A stretch of 64,000 bases of DNA from Methylobacterium oxalidis (GTDB lineage: Bacteria; Pseudomonadota; Alphaproteobacteria; Rhizobiales; Beijerinckiaceae): contig NZ_BJZU01000005.1 of assembly GCF_007992195.1 (NCBI RefSeq), positions 1-64,000 on the forward strand. Direction: 5' to 3'. The position numbers were made by a program, and so were the translations under genes. The notes beneath the pieces are model-generated. The model was not told where the DNA came from, did no database searches, and saw nothing but the letters and a program-made list of their open reading frames with translations. Shown here piece by piece: positions 1 through 9,514 of the stretch (positions are counted from its first letter, which is position 1; every line of letters begins with the position of its first letter).

Positions 1-1279
1 CGCCGAGCGTCGCCTCGAGCAGCGTGGCGTTCTGCTCCAGCGCGTCCGCCGAGACGAGGCTCGCGGCTGAAGGCCCGCGCGGCTCGGCCAGCAGCTCGAG
101 CGCCGGGTGCTCGTAATCCTCCGGGTCCATCGCGGGCGGCGGGGGCGGCCGGCGGGCCGGGATCGGCGCCGCGGCGGGGGCCGAGACGCGCGAGCGCGGC
201 GGCTCCTCCGCGGCGGGTGCGGGCACGGGCGCGCGCGCCGGGGGCCGGTTGTCGGCCTCCTCGTCGAGGTCGTCGTGGAGCGGCTCGCTCGGGCCGGCCG
301 GGCGCCGGACCGGGCGCGGCTCCTCGTCGAAGACGGGCTCGCGGCGGCCGGTGGCGGGCGAGGCGGGAAGCTGCGGCGCGGGGAGGTGCGAGGCCGGAAG
401 ATGCGTGGCCCATGGGGCTTCGTCCGCCTCGAAGGCGCGGCGCGCGGCGAGGTTCGGCGAGGCGCCCGCGTAGGCGAGGCCGTCGGTGCCGGCCGGCTCG
501 CGGCTGCGCCACGCGTCGAGGCGCGCCCCGAGGGCGGCGCGGCCCTGCATGACGGCCTGCGCCACGGCGCCGAGGGAGACGATGCCGAGGCTCGGCTCGT
601 CCGAATCGTGCCGGCTCTCGGAGCGGCTGTCCGGGCGGCCGGGCAGCGCGCGCCGCGCCGGCTCGCGCGCGGGCATGTAGGGGGCGTCGTCCTCCTCGCC
701 CTCCTCCGCGCCCGCCCCGGCGCGGCAGGCGCCGGTGAGGCTGAGGATGGCGATGCCGGCGTAGACGAAGCCGACCAGCGCCGCGCCCGGCCCCGAGATC
801 GCCCCGAGGATGGTGCGGGCGGCCGACATCAGCGCGTCGCCCGTGACGCCGCCGAGGCCGGTCGGCAGCGGCCAGCGGGCGGTGGGCGGCAGGGCGCTCG
901 CCACCGCGCTCGCCGCGCAGAAGCCGATGATCCAGAGCGCGATCCGCAGGCCGCCCTTCGGCAGGTCGCGGGTCCGCATCAGGCGCAGGCCCCAGAGGGC
1001 CGGCGGCAGCGCGAAGGCCAGCGCGCCGAGGCCGAGGAGCTGCATGGCGAGGTCCGAGACCACGGCCCCGGGGGCGCCCAGCACGTTGTGGGCGCGCTGG
1101 TCGGTGGCGTGGTTGAGGCTCGGGTCGTCGATCGACCACGTCGCCAGCGCCACCGTCAGGGCGACGGCGCCGCCGAACAGCAGGAAGCCGCCGAGCTCCG
1201 TCATCCGCCGTGCCAGGAACGGCCGCAGCGTGTCGACGAAGGTGTCGTAGGGCGATGCGGAGCGGCGAAGCGAGCGCAT
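1..1279 (-). CDS. ftsK: DNA translocase FtsK, N-terminal part (cut by window edge)
   Basis: This is the amino-terminal 426 codons of the septal DNA translocase that pumps chromosome termini through the closing division site. Reading the minus strand from ATG 1279 gives a protein starting MRSLRRSASPYDTF. A four-segment membrane domain follows at about residues 25-190, with SIDDPSLNHAT in the first periplasmic loop as in alphaproteobacterial FtsK. A long Pro/Ala/Glu-rich linker runs to about residue 395. The translocase core then begins (LEQNATLLEATLGV, the alpha/beta domain start) before the window ends. The ATPase motor and gamma domain lie outside. A CtrA-like TTAA-N7-TTAA box lies about 50 bp upstream of the start. 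Identity is confident; the product is incomplete only because of the window edge. Confidence 0.93.
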   Translation of the reverse strand, partial: MRSLRRSASPYDTFVDTLRPFLARRMTELGGFLLFGGAVALTVALATWSIDDPSLNHATDQRAHNVLGAPGAVVSDLAMQLLGLGALAFALPPALWGLRLMRTRDLPKGGLRIALWIIGFCAASAVASALPPTARWPLPTGLGGVTGDALMSAARTILGAISGPGAALVGFVYAGIAILSLTGACRAGAGAEEGEEDDAPYMPAREPARRALPGRPDSRSESRHDSDEPSLGIVSLGAVAQAVMQGRAALGARLDAWRSREPAGTDGLAYAGASPNLAARRAFEADEAPWATHLPASHLPAPQLPASPATGRREPVFDEEPRPVRRPAGPSEPLHDDLDEEADNRPPARAPVPAPAAEEPPRSRVSAPAAAPIPARRPPPPPAMDPEDYEHPALELLAEPRGPSAASLVSADALEQNATLLEATLG

Positions 1280-1331
1280 GCGGGACCGGGCACAGAGAGG
1301 GAACGCTAGGCCCGACGCTACGGCCATTCCG

Positions 1332-1346
1332 TTAACGGCCATTTAA
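1332..1346. promoter_or_regulatory. CtrA-like box upstream of ftsK
   Basis: An exact TTAA-CGGCCAT-TTAA motif matches the full CtrA consensus spacing (TTAA-N7-TTAA). It sits 53 bp upstream of the ftsK start and 122 bp upstream of mtnA. CtrA is the alphaproteobacterial cell-cycle regulator and ftsK is a division gene, so ftsK is the more plausible target. Binding itself is inference. Confidence 0.5.
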
Positions 1347-1467
1347 GGTTGAAGAAGCCTCACCGCGTGCCGGTTCAAGGGCTTATGCGGGCAGGCGCCG
1401 GGCCGGGACCCCGTGCCGCTCTCGGGCACGGGTGCAATCGGCGCCCGGATGTGCGAGACCGTGGCGC

Positions 1468-2565
1468 ATGAAGATCGACGGCAAGCCCTACCGCACCATC
1501 TGGCCCGGGACGGACGGCGTCAGCGTCAGCGTGATCGACCAGACCCGCCTGCCCTTCGCCTTCGAGGTGAGGCGGCTCGCCACCCTCGCGGAGGCCGCCG
1601 AGGCGATCCGCGTCATGGTGGTGCGCGGCGCGCCGCTGATCGGCGTCACCGCCGCCTACGGTCTGGCGCTCGCCATGCGCGAGGACGCCTCGAATGACGG
1701 CATCGACCGCGCCGTGGTGACGCTCGCGGCCACGCGGCCGACCGCGATCAACCTGCGCTGGGCGCTCGACCGGGTCTCGGCGAACCTCCGCCAGGTCCAG
1801 GCGCCGGAGCGCTTCGCCCACGCCTTCGCGGAGGCCGGCCGCATCGCCGAGGAGGACGTGGCGAGCTGCCACGCCATCGGCAGCCACGGCGCCCGCCTGC
1901 TCGCGGACCGGGCGAAGGCGTTGGGCCGCCCGATCAACGTGCTGACCCACTGCAACGCGGGCTGGCTCGCCACCGTCGACTGGGGCACGGCGCTCGCCCC
2001 GATCTACGTGGCGCACAACGCGGGCGTGCCGCTGCACGTCTTCGTGGACGAGACGCGGCCCCGCAACCAGGGTGCGGCGCTCACCGCCTTCGAGCTGAAC
2101 GCCCACGGCGTGCCCCACACCGTCATCGCCGACAACGCGGGCGGCCACCTGATGCAGCACGGGGGCGTCGACGTCTGCATCGTCGGCTCGGACCGCACGA
2201 CGGCGAGCGGTGACGTCTGCAACAAGATCGGCACCTACCTGAAGGCGCTGGCCGCCCACGACAACGGCGTGCCCTTCTACGCGGCCCTGCCCTTCTCGAC
2301 GATCGACTGGACGCTCTCGGACGGCGTCGCCGAGATCCCGATCGAGGAGCGCGACGGGCGCGAGGTCAGCCACCTCACCGGCCGCTTGGCCGACGGCGGC
2401 TTCGCCACCGTGGAGGTGGTCTCGCCCGGCAGCCCCGTGGCGAACCCCGCCTTCGACGTGACCCCGGCCCGCCTCGTCACCGGCATCATCACCGAGCGGG
2501 GCGTGGCCGAGCCGAGCGCGGAGGGGCTGCTGGCGCTCTACCCGGAGCGGCGCAAGGCGGCGTGA
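1468..2565 (+). CDS. mtnA: S-methyl-5-thioribose-1-phosphate isomerase
   Basis: MtnA converts 5-methylthioribose-1-phosphate to the ribulose form in the methionine salvage pathway, in the cytoplasm. The 365-residue length is normal for the family. The family catalytic residues are visible as Cys162 in [10 protein letters not shown] and Asp242 in [12 protein letters not shown], followed by the [19 protein letters not shown] segment typical of the eIF2B-like fold. I chose ATG 1468 ([12 protein letters not shown]) because family similarity begins there; an in-frame ATG lies 12 codons upstream at 1432. No other salvage gene (mtnK, mtnB, mtnD) is next to it in the window. It is transcribed divergently from ftsK. 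Confidence 0.95.
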   Translation: MKIDGKPYRTIWPGTDGVSVSVIDQTRLPFAFEVRRLATLAEAAEAIRVMVVRGAPLIGVTAAYGLALAMREDASNDGIDRAVVTLAATRPTAINLRWALDRVSANLRQVQAPERFAHAFAEAGRIAEEDVASCHAIGSHGARLLADRAKALGRPINVLTHCNAGWLATVDWGTALAPIYVAHNAGVPLHVFVDETRPRNQGAALTAFELNAHGVPHTVIADNAGGHLMQHGGVDVCIVGSDRTTASGDVCNKIGTYLKALAAHDNGVPFYAALPFSTIDWTLSDGVAEIPIEERDGREVSHLTGRLADGGFATVEVVSPGSPVANPAFDVTPARLVTGIITERGVAEPSAEGLLALYPERRKAA

Positions 2566-2599
2566 GGCAAACGGGCTCCGGCCGAGGCCCAGCCACGCC

Positions 2600-2830
2600 T
2601 CACCGTCCGTGTCCGCCGAATCGTGCGGCGATGGCCGTCACGAACGCCTCGGCCTGATCGGCCGCCCACAGCGCCGCCGTTCCGTCGGGCCGCTCCCCGG
2701 AATAGTCCCCGAGCAGGCGCATGTCGTGAACCTTGGACAGCGCGCGGCCGAGCCGGTCGGGCAGTGTGCCGGTCAGCACCAGCTCCCGACCGAAGGCGCC
2801 GATCAGGCCGCTATGCGTCTTGTAGACGGC
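2600..2830 (-). pseudogene. HEPN-domain protein, C-terminal fragment
   Basis: The minus-strand frame ending at 2600 encodes about 77 residues that look like the second half of a UPF0332-type HEPN domain: YKTHSGLIGAFGREL, then LGRALSKVHDMRLLGDYSG and a final helix AEAFVTAIAARFGG. HEPN proteins of this type usually pair with a minimal nucleotidyltransferase in toxin-antitoxin modules. The first half of the domain, including the AAYYAMFHAA-like helix, is absent. Upstream of about 2830 the reading frame is unrelated low-complexity translation, while a different frame carries a resolvase start. I read it as gene debris that is probably not expressed as a functional toxin. Confidence 0.6.
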
Positions 2831-2987
2831 TCCCGGCCCGAAGCCGGTCGAGCTGGCGGCGACCGGCGCGCGCGGCGGACGCGGTCTCGTGGAACACCGT
2901 CTCGCAGCCGGCAGCCTTGAGCGCGCCGAGCTGAGCGTCAAGCGTCCGCTCCTGCTGCGAGGCACGGGCGTAGCCGTAGATCGTCAT
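2811..2987 (-). pseudogene. serine recombinase (resolvase/invertase), N-terminal fragment
   Basis: Starting at ATG 2987 the minus strand encodes 58 residues beginning MTIYGYARASQQERTLDAQL, then ALKAAGCETVFHETASAARAGRRQLDRL. This is the typical start of a resolvase/invertase: the YARxS motif with the nucleophilic serine, and the E-x-ASxxR motif. The frame stops at 2811, where an intact enzyme would have about 130 more residues, and the adjoining DNA continues as the tail of a HEPN gene. The fragment is probably the footprint of a mobile element that was deleted or recombined away. It is not expected to be active. Confidence 0.65.
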
Positions 2988-3075
2988 GTCCGAAGCTTAA
3001 GCCCGCGCCACCACTGTCGAAAGAGATTTTCGCATAACCGGGCCGGCGGGTGGATCCGCGATCTCCGCGTCCGCC

Positions 3076-4065
3076 TCACGGCTCCCACTGCCAGAACACC
3101 ATCCCGGTGAAGGCGAACACCTCGGTGCCGTGCTGGTTGCGGGCGGTGTTGCGGATCGTGGCGAGGCCCCAGCCGGGGCGGCTGGCGGAAGCGCGCTTGT
3201 CGGTCAGCGTCGTGGCGTAGGTCAGGGTGTCGCCCGCGTAGACGGGGGCGAGCCAGCGCAGGTCGCGGAAGCCGGGCGAGGGACCGAATTGCGGCACCGG
3301 GCCCCGCTGCGCCGTGAAGGCGGCGTCGCGGGCGGTGGTCGCGAGCATCCGCTTCATCCACACGGCGGCGGTGTGCCAGCCCGAGGCGCAGAGCGCGCCG
3401 AAATGGGTGTGGCGGGCGGCCTCGGGATCGGTGTGGAAGGCTTGCGGGTCGTAGGCGCGGGCGAAGGCGACGATGGCCTCCGCCGTGAACAGGTGCGGGC
3501 CGAGGTGCCGCGGCACGCCGAGCTCGGCCGCACCGAGGAACGGCAGGATCTCGGCGTCCCCGGGCTCCGCGGCCGGCTCCGGCCGGGAGAGGACCACCGC
3601 GCGCGGCGGCAGCGGCTGGGCGCCCCGCCGGGCGAAGATCACCGTGAAGGTCTGCGTCATCACGGTCTCGTCGCGCTGGTTCAGGACGCGCAGGGCGAAG
3701 CGCACGAAGCCGCGGTCCGGCCGCGAGCCCGAACGCCGGCAATCCTCCACCCGCACGACGGCCCGGATCGCGTCGCCCGGCAGCACCGGCTTCACCCAGC
3801 CGAGCGCATTGATCCCCGGCGAGCCCATCGAGGTGGCGCCCCGGAAGGCGCTCGCGTGGAGGAGCCGCATGCCGAGGGAGGCGGTGTGCCAGCCGGAGGC
3901 GATCAGCGTGCCGACGAAGCTGCGGGCGGCCGCCGCCTCGTCCACGTGGAAGGGCTGCGGGTCGAACTCCCTCGCGAAGGCGATCATGTCCTCGCGCGTG
4001 ACCGTGAGCCACGGGCTCTCGATCTCCTGCCCCGTCGAGAAATCCTCGAAGCGGATCTCGGGCAT
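3076..4065 (-). CDS. MaoC-like hot-dog dehydratase with two tandem domains
   Basis: The 329-residue protein contains two MaoC/R-hydratase hot-dog units. In the first (about residues 1-155) [16 protein letters not shown] is followed by [17 protein letters not shown]. The second (about 175-329) repeats this as [16 protein letters not shown] and [17 protein letters not shown]. The Asp and His of the family hydratase motif (D-x4-H) are present in both copies. The likely role is hydration or dehydration of an enoyl-CoA or related thioester; the substrate cannot be read from sequence. It begins 19 bp after the ychF stop on the same strand, so the two are probably cotranscribed. Confidence 0.85.
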   Translation of the reverse strand: MPEIRFEDFSTGQEIESPWLTVTREDMIAFAREFDPQPFHVDEAAAARSFVGTLIASGWHTASLGMRLLHASAFRGATSMGSPGINALGWVKPVLPGDAIRAVVRVEDCRRSGSRPDRGFVRFALRVLNQRDETVMTQTFTVIFARRGAQPLPPRAVVLSRPEPAAEPGDAEILPFLGAAELGVPRHLGPHLFTAEAIVAFARAYDPQAFHTDPEAARHTHFGALCASGWHTAAVWMKRMLATTARDAAFTAQRGPVPQFGPSPGFRDLRWLAPVYAGDTLTYATTLTDKRASASRPGWGLATIRNTARNQHGTEVFAFTGMVFWQWEP

Positions 4066-4084
4066 CGCCGCGCCGGCCTCCGTC

Positions 4085-5182
4085 TCAGTTCGCGAAGCGG
4101 AAGTGCAGCACGTCGCCGTCCTGCACCACGTAGTCCTTGCCCTCGAGGCGCAGCTTGCCCGCGTCGCGGGCGCCCGCCTCCCCCTTCAGCGCCGTGTAGT
4201 CCGGGTAGGCGATGGTCTCGGCGCGGATGAAGCCCTTCTCGAAATCCGTGTGGATCACCCCCGCCGCCGCGGGCGCCCGGGTGCCCCTGGTGATGGTCCA
4301 GGCGCGGGCCTCCTTCGGGCCCACCGTGAAGTAGGTGATGAGGCCGAGGAGGTCGTAGCCCGCGCGGATCACCCGGTTGAGGCCGGGCTCGGTCAGGCCC
4401 ACCGCCTCCAGGAACTCGGCCTGGTCGGCCTGCGGCATCACCGCGATCTCGCTCTCGATCTTGGCCGAGACCACCACCGCCACGGCTCCTTCCGCCTTGG
4501 CGCGGGCCATCACGGCGTCGGAATGCGCGTTGCCCGTGTCGGCGTCGGCCTCGTCGACGTTGCAGACGTAGAGGACGGGCTTGGCGGTCATCAGGCCGAG
4601 CTGCTGGAACAGGCGCTCCTCCTCGGGCTTGCGCTCGACCATGCGGGCGGGCTTGCCGTCGCGCAGGAGGGGCAGCGCCCGGTTGACGAGGTCGAGGAAC
4701 TCCTTCGCCTCCTTGTCGGAGCCCTTGGCCTTCTTCTCCAGCGCCACGACGCGCTTCTCCAGGCTCTCGAGGTCGGCGAGCATCAGCTCGGTCTCGATCG
4801 TCTCGATGTCGGCCGCCGGGTCGACCTTGCCCTCGACGTGGGTGACGTCGCCGTCCTCGAAGCAGCGCACCACGTGGGCGATGGCGTCGACCTCGCGGAT
4901 GTTGGCCAGGAACTGGTTGCCGAGCCCCTCGCCCTTCGAGGCGCCGCGCACGAGGCCGGCGATGTCCACGAAGGTGAGGCGCGTCGGGATGATCTCCTTC
5001 GAGGCGGCGATGGCGGAGAGCGCGTCGAGGCGGCCGTCCGGCACCGCCACCTCGCCGACATTCGGCTCGATCGTGCAGAACGGGTAGTTCGCCGCCTGGG
5101 CGGCCGCCGTCTGCGTCAGCGCGTTGAAGAGGGTCGACTTGCCGACGTTCGGCAGGCCGACGATGCCGCATTTGAAGCCCAT
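4085..5182 (-). CDS. ychF: redox-regulated ATPase YchF (Obg-family)
   Basis: YchF is a conserved Obg-family P-loop protein that binds ATP in preference to GTP and associates with ribosomes; it is implicated in stress responses. The 365-residue sequence has the G1 loop GLPNVGKST at residues 9-17, the Switch/G2 region [12 protein letters not shown]3 [20 protein letters not shown], and NVDE in place of the GTP-specific NKxD. A long coiled-coil insertion follows, then a C-terminal TGS domain ([18 protein letters not shown]). It lies downstream of rplY and pth, a common alphaproteobacterial neighbourhood. Here a broken PIN gene separates it from pth. Confidence 0.95.
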   Translation of the reverse strand: MGFKCGIVGLPNVGKSTLFNALTQTAAAQAANYPFCTIEPNVGEVAVPDGRLDALSAIAASKEIIPTRLTFVDIAGLVRGASKGEGLGNQFLANIREVDAIAHVVRCFEDGDVTHVEGKVDPAADIETIETELMLADLESLEKRVVALEKKAKGSDKEAKEFLDLVNRALPLLRDGKPARMVERKPEEERLFQQLGLMTAKPVLYVCNVDEADADTGNAHSDAVMARAKAEGAVAVVVSAKIESEIAVMPQADQAEFLEAVGLTEPGLNRVIRAGYDLLGLITYFTVGPKEARAWTITRGTRAPAAAGVIHTDFEKGFIRAETIAYPDYTALKGEAGARDAGKLRLEGKDYVVQDGDVLHFRFAN

Positions 5183-5195
5183 GGGTCGAGGTCCG

Positions 5196-5540
5196 TCAGG
5201 TGAGCGCCAGGGTGGCGCGGGCGTGGGGTGTGAAGGGGCCGACGACCGTCAGCGTCTCGACGACCTGACCGTCGTTCAGATCCTCGGAAACGACGTGCTC
5301 GCAGCGCGCCTGCAGGGCGGAGGCGACGGCGACGCAGTCCCACCCTGCGAGCCGGTGGCGCATCTCGATGACCTCGCCGCGCGGTGCGTCCGCGGGTCGA
5401 GCGGCGCCGTGCAGAACGGGTGAAAAACCGACAGGTACCGGGCGACCTCCGTGGGCGGCGCGAATCGGCGCTCGCGGCCGAGCACCCTGTAGCACGCGTC
5501 AAGGATCTGCGGGCTCACCACGAGACGGCCGCGCGATATC
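5196..5540 (-). pseudogene. PIN-domain toxin (VapC-like), truncated and frameshifted
   Basis: Two overlapping minus-strand frames together make the last two thirds of a PIN-domain protein. The upstream part reads RGRLVVSPQILDACYRVLGR and continues to FHPFCTAPLD. After a frame change near 5385-5400 the other frame continues GEVIEMRHRLAGWDCVAVAS, then CEHVVSEDLNDGQVVETLTV and ends at 5196. The WD and SEDL segments match the C-terminal acidic sites of VapC-type RNases. The usual N-terminal DTNVL motif and any antitoxin gene are missing. It occupies the gap between pth and ychF, so it looks like decayed insertion material in a housekeeping operon. Confidence 0.65.
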
Positions 5541-5582
5541 GCCGGCCTCCGCAGGCCGATATCGTGTCCCCGTGTTTTCGTG

Positions 5583-6191
5583 TCAATTGCGGGCGCCCAC
5601 GGTCTTCACCTCGCCCCAGCCGCGGCCCTCCATGGCGAGGTGGACCTTGTTCTGGAAGCTCGCGTCCTCGCCCGCGGCGAGCAGGGGCGCGTGGTCGGCC
5701 ACCGCCCGGCAGAGGTCCTCGACCCAGGGCTCCTCGGCCTTGCCGAAATCGTTGAGCACGTAGGCGTGGACGAGCGCCTTGTCGCCGGGGTGGCCGATGC
5801 CGAGGCGCACGCGCCGGTAGTCGTTGCCGCACTGCGCCGTGATCGAGCGCAGGCCGTTGTGGCCGGCATTGCCGCCGCCGAGCTTCACCCGCAGCTTGGC
5901 GGGGGCGAGGTCGAGCTCGTCGTGGAGCACGATCACGTCGCCGAGCGCGATCTTGTAGAAGCGCTGCGCCTCGGCGACCGCGCGGCCCGACTCGTTCATG
6001 AAGGTCTGGGGCTTGAGCAGGATGGCGCGCTCGGAGCCGAGCACCGCCTCGGCCGCCTCGCCCTGGAACCGGCGCCGGAACGGGCTCGCCCGGTGCTGGC
6101 GGGCGATCTCGTCGAGCGCCAGGAAGCCGATGTTGTGGCGGTTCCTCGCGTAGCGCGGGCCGGGATTTCCGAGGCCGACGATGAGGCGCAT
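5583..6191 (-). CDS. pth: peptidyl-tRNA hydrolase
   Basis: Pth cleaves peptidyl-tRNA released from stalled ribosomes, recycling tRNA in the cytoplasm. The 202-residue protein begins [20 protein letters not shown], with the catalytic histidine at residue 19. Family signatures follow: [31 protein letters not shown] and AGHNGLRSI, with the conserved Asn and Asp of the active site. It lies 103 bp downstream of rplY on the same strand, a conserved L25-pth pairing. Two hairpins in that gap may tune their relative expression. Confidence 0.96.
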   Translation of the reverse strand: MRLIVGLGNPGPRYARNRHNIGFLALDEIARQHRASPFRRRFQGEAAEAVLGSERAILLKPQTFMNESGRAVAEAQRFYKIALGDVIVLHDELDLAPAKLRVKLGGGNAGHNGLRSITAQCGNDYRRVRLGIGHPGDKALVHAYVLNDFGKAEEPWVEDLCRAVADHAPLLAAGEDASFQNKVHLAMEGRGWGEVKTVGARN

Positions 6192-6232
6192 CGCTGCGGT
6201 CTCCCAATTCGCGTCTCTCCAGACGCGCGAAC

Positions 6233-6289
6233 GCCCCGGCCTCGCGGCCGGGGCATCCGTGCACGGACGTCGAGGGGCCTCGCGGCCCC
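6233..6289 (-). terminator. two GC-rich hairpins between rplY and pth
   Basis: Just after the rplY stop there is a 6-bp hairpin (GGGGCC-TCGC-GGCCCC, 6274-6289). Further on is an 8-bp hairpin (GCCCCGGC-CTCGCG-GCCGGGGC, 6233-6254). Neither is followed by a T-run in the minus-strand direction, so they may be partial terminators or processing/stability elements rather than strong terminators. Confidence 0.35.
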
Positions 6290-6294
6290 GGGGC

Positions 6295-6978
6295 TCACGC
6301 CTCCGGCTTCTCGCCCTCGGCCTCGCCGGCCTCCTCCGCCTTGTCCTCGGCGGACTCGGCCGACTGCGCCTCGGCGATCGCGGCCTCCTCGGCCTCGACC
6401 TCGGCGCCGAGCACCGTCGGCGGCACGATGTTGGCCACCGTGTCGGTCGCCTCGCCGGTGTAGGTCACGCCGGAGGGCAGCTTCACGTCGGAGACGTGGA
6501 TCACGTCGCCGATGTCGCGGCCGGTCAGGTCGATCTCGATCGCGTCGGGGATCTGGTCGGGGGCGACATCGAGGGCCAGCGTGTGCGCCACGATGTTGAG
6601 GGTGCCGCCGCGCTGCTTGATGCCCGGCGCCTTGTCGTCGTTGAGGAAGTGCACGGGCACCTCGACGGTGACGGTCTGGCCGGCCACGACGCGCAGGAAG
6701 TCCACGTGCATCGGCACGCCCGTCACCGGGTCGAGCTGGAAGTCGCGCGGGATCACGCGGGTCTTGCGGCCGCCGGCGGCGATCTCGAACACGGTGGTCT
6801 TGAAGCCGCCCGCGTAGATCAGGGTGCGGGTGCGGATGAGGTCGACGGCGATGGCCTGCGGGGCCTGGCCTCCGCCGTAGATGACGGCGGGAATCTGGCC
6901 CTGGCGACGAACGGCCCGGGCGGCCCCCTTGCCGACCCGGTCGCGTGCCACGGCCTCAAGCGGCTTGACTGCGCTCAT
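6295..6978 (-). CDS. rplY: 50S ribosomal protein L25/general stress protein Ctc
   Basis: L25 (long Ctc type) binds 5S rRNA in the large ribosomal subunit. The 227-residue protein starts [20 protein letters not shown]; the [14 protein letters not shown] motif follows at about residues 26-37. The beta-barrel L25 domain reaches about residue 100. A TL5/Ctc C-terminal domain continues to about 190 ([20 protein letters not shown]). The last 35 residues are a Glu/Ala-rich acidic tail, common in Methylobacterium-type L25. The start at 6978 is set by homology; the frame stays open further upstream without any L25 character. It is the first gene of the rplY-pth-(PIN debris)-ychF-MaoC series. Confidence 0.95.
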   Translation of the reverse strand: MSAVKPLEAVARDRVGKGAARAVRRQGQIPAVIYGGGQAPQAIAVDLIRTRTLIYAGGFKTTVFEIAAGGRKTRVIPRDFQLDPVTGVPMHVDFLRVVAGQTVTVEVPVHFLNDDKAPGIKQRGGTLNIVAHTLALDVAPDQIPDAIEIDLTGRDIGDVIHVSDVKLPSGVTYTGEATDTVANIVPPTVLGAEVEAEEAAIAEAQSAESAEDKAEEAGEAEGEKPEA

Positions 6979-7022
6979 GGCGTGATCCTTCAAACTTCGA
7001 TGATCGAGCCGGGGAAACGACA

Positions 7023-7042
7023 AAGGCCGTCCGAACGGACGG
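7023..7042 (-). promoter_or_regulatory. leader hairpin upstream of rplY
   Basis: A perfect 8-bp stem with a 4-base loop (GGCCGTCC-GTTC-GGACGGCC on the minus strand) is followed by TTTGTCGTTT in the rplY leader. It lies between the candidate promoter and the rplY start 45 bp further on. This is the shape of an attenuator or ribosomal-protein leader element. Autoregulation is inference. Confidence 0.4.
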
Positions 7043-7098
7043 CCCGAGGGAACCCCGACGCGCCCCTGCCTCCAAGGGTGTCTTAGGGACGCGCGCCG

Positions 7099-7127
7099 CT
7101 CATACAGGGGACGGCCCACCATTGCAA
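7099..7127 (-). promoter_or_regulatory. candidate sigma-70-type promoter for rplY
   Basis: On the minus strand a TTGCAA -35 element and a TATGAG -10 element are separated by exactly 17 bases. They lie about 120 bp upstream of the rplY start and just before the leader hairpin. Assigned by pattern only. Confidence 0.4.
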
Positions 7128-7160
7128 CGCCGGGGGGCTCCCCCCTTCGCGTGTGCCGGA

Positions 7161-7210
7161 GCCGGGAGGCGGCCAGCCGGCAGGCAGCCGGGAGGCGACC
7201 AGCCGGCAGG
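7161..7210. repeat. tandem 24-bp repeat, two copies
   Basis: GCCGGGAGGCGGCCAGCCGG followed by CAGG (7161-7184) is repeated at 7187-7210 with one mismatch and a two-base spacer. It lies in the intergenic space between rplY and the chemotaxis receptor gene. The rest of this 418-bp gap holds the rplY promoter and leader and the receptor 5' region. I see no other gene there. Confidence 0.7.
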
Positions 7211-7396
7211 TCGAATTTTGCGGGCTGTCCTCCCGATGCGTGGAGGAAAGAACAGATTTCTCGCCCCGTTGCGGCTCCGGACAAACGTTTCGTTAACCAA
7301 CGTTGAAACGCGCCCGTGACAAGGTCTCAGTCGAGCTCCGTGCACCGAAAAACCGGTTCGCGTGCAATCGAGATTCGACTGAAGGAAGAGGCGAAC

Positions 7397-9394
7397 ATGA
7401 AGGCAGGAATCCGGACGCGCCTCTACGGAGGGTTCGGCGTACTCGTGCTGCTCTCCGCGGCGCTCGGCGGCATCGGCTACTATGAATCCGATGTCCTCAG
7501 CGAGCAGTACGACGACATGCTTCGCCTGAGCACGGATGCGACCGCGCTCGCCGGCGTCAACCGCTACGCCGACCGCCTCAGCGGCCAGGCCGAGCAGCTC
7601 CGCGCCACGCAGCGGGCGGAGAGCGCCGCGGCGATGCAGGAGGCGGCCGCCCGGATGGGCGAGATCAGCGCGGATCTCGCGGCCCGGACCCAGTCCGACG
7701 AGCGGCGCGCCCTGTACCGGACCATCTCCGAGACGGCCGAATCCCTGAAGCCGGACGCGATCCGCCTCGGCAGCCTGGGCGGCACGGTCCGCGACGGCCG
7801 CGCGCGGCTGTTCAGCGGCGGCGACACCCTGACCAAGGCGATGAACGCGCTCCTGGCCGAGGTCCGGGCGGGCGGCAGCGAGGCGGAGGGCGCCTCCGCC
7901 GCCGCCCTCGAGAGCGCCGTGCTGCTGGTGCGGGTCTCGAACTGGCGCTTCCTCGCGACCCAGGACCCGAAGGGGCCGGCGACCTTCGCGACGAACGTCG
8001 CCAGGGCGGAGGCGGCGATCGGCGCCCTCGCCGCCCTCGACCGGGGCGGGCGGCACGCCGGCGCCGTCGGCGCCGTCCGGACCGCTCTGGGCGGCTACCG
8101 CGACGATTTCCGCGCCACCTCCGACGCGATGATCGCGAGCGCGGCGCTGTTCGAGACGGCCATCGCGCCCAAGCTCGCGCGGATCGGCACCAGCGGCGCC
8201 GACGCCGCGGCGTCGATGGAGCGGTCCCTCAAGGCCCTCCGGGCGGAGACCGACGGCGCGGTCGCCCAGGCGCGCCTGATCCAGGCGGGCCTGGGCGGGC
8301 TCGTGGTCGCCCTCGGCCTCCTGCTGGCCGCGCTGATCGCCCGCGGCATCATCCGCCCGGTGCGCGGCATGACCGGCGCGATGAGCCAGCTCGCGGCCGG
8401 CCGGCTCGACGTCGTGGTGCCCTCGCGGGACGCGGCGGACGAGCTCGGCCAGATGGCCCGCGCCGTGGAGGTGTTCCGCGAGAACGCCGCAGTCCGGGCC
8501 GAGATGGAGACCCGCGCCGCCGCGGACCTCGCCGCCCGCGAGCACCGCCTCGCCCGGCGCGACCGGCTGCTGCGGGACTTCGAGCAGGACGTGAGCGGGT
8601 CGCTGCGGATCGTCACCTCGGCGGCGACCGAGCTCGACGCGACCGCCCACGCGATGACCGGCGTGGCGCAGGACACCAACCAGCGCGCCGTGGCCTCCAG
8701 CGCGGCGGCCGAGCAGACCTCGACGAACGTGCAGACGGTGGCGGCGGCGACCGAGGAGATGGTGGCCTCGCTGAGCGAGATCGAGCGCAGCGTCGCCCGC
8801 TCCGCCGAGGTCGCCGGCGCCGCCCTGCGGGAGGCCGACGCCACGAGCGCCTCCATCGACGCGCTGACCCGGGCGGCCGAGGAGATCGGCACGGCGGTGA
8901 CCATGATCTCCGCCATCGCCGCGCAGACGAACCTGCTGGCGCTCAACGCCACGATCGAGGCGGCGCGGGCCGGCGAGGCGGGGCGCGGCTTCGCGGTGGT
9001 GGCGGCGGAAGTGAAGGAACTGGCCTCCCAGACGAGCCGCGCCACCGACGAGATCGGCGGCAAGATCGCGGCGATCCAGGCCGCCTCGGGCAGCGCGGCC
9101 GCCGCGATCCGCCAGATCGGCCGCACCATCGTGTCGGTCAACGAGATCTCCGGCACCATCGCCGAGACCATCGTGGAGCAGACCGCCGCCACGCACGAGA
9201 TCGCCCGGAACGTCGGCGAGGCGGCGCGCGGGACGCGCGACGTCTCCGGCAACATCGCCCGGGTCTCGGCCTCCGCGAGCGAGACCGGCAGCGCCGCCGC
9301 CCAGGTCCTCGGCTCGGCCCAGGACCTCTCGGCCCAGTCGCTGCAGCTGAAGCAGCAGGTCGACACCTTCCTGGCCGAGATCCGCGCCGCCTGA
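7397..9394 (+). CDS. methyl-accepting chemotaxis protein
   Basis: This is a 665-residue transmembrane chemoreceptor that signals to CheA/CheW. It has an N-terminal membrane segment (about 9-30) and a long helical sensor region (about 31-290) rich in Ala, Glu and Arg. A second membrane segment (about 295-318) leads to a HAMP domain starting [20 protein letters not shown]. The cytoplasmic signalling domain carries the invariant hairpin tip [17 protein letters not shown] at about 512-528. No named ligand fold is recognisable. ATG 7397 is preceded by GAAGGAAGAG, a good ribosome binding site, and gives the expected signal anchor; an in-frame ATG at 7316 adds 27 unlikely residues. Confidence 0.93.
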   Translation: MKAGIRTRLYGGFGVLVLLSAALGGIGYYESDVLSEQYDDMLRLSTDATALAGVNRYADRLSGQAEQLRATQRAESAAAMQEAAARMGEISADLAARTQSDERRALYRTISETAESLKPDAIRLGSLGGTVRDGRARLFSGGDTLTKAMNALLAEVRAGGSEAEGASAAALESAVLLVRVSNWRFLATQDPKGPATFATNVARAEAAIGALAALDRGGRHAGAVGAVRTALGGYRDDFRATSDAMIASAALFETAIAPKLARIGTSGADAAASMERSLKALRAETDGAVAQARLIQAGLGGLVVALGLLLAALIARGIIRPVRGMTGAMSQLAAGRLDVVVPSRDAADELGQMARAVEVFRENAAVRAEMETRAAADLAAREHRLARRDRLLRDFEQDVSGSLRIVTSAATELDATAHAMTGVAQDTNQRAVASSAAAEQTSTNVQTVAAATEEMVASLSEIERSVARSAEVAGAALREADATSASIDALTRAAEEIGTAVTMISAIAAQTNLLALNATIEAARAGEAGRGFAVVAAEVKELASQTSRATDEIGGKIAAIQAASGSAAAAIRQIGRTIVSVNEISGTIAETIVEQTAATHEIARNVGEAARGTRDVSGNIARVSASASETGSAAAQVLGSAQDLSAQSLQLKQQVDTFLAEIRAA

Positions 9395-9514
9395 GCGCGG
9401 CCTCGCCGACGACGCGCCGCGGGAGGCCGACCGGCCCCCGCGGCGCAGCTTTTCCTTTCCCCGGCCTTCGGCTATGCCCCTCCCCATCCCTTCCATCGCC
9501 GTCGAGGGCCCGCG

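Noticed and set aside
1365..1385. A tRNA T-arm-like string (CCGGTTCAAGG)
   Set aside because: No acceptor, D or anticodon stems could be folded around it.
7286..7305. TTAACC followed by TTGA as a further CtrA site upstream of the first chemoreceptor gene
   Set aside because: The spacing between half-sites is six, not seven, and the second half is degenerate.
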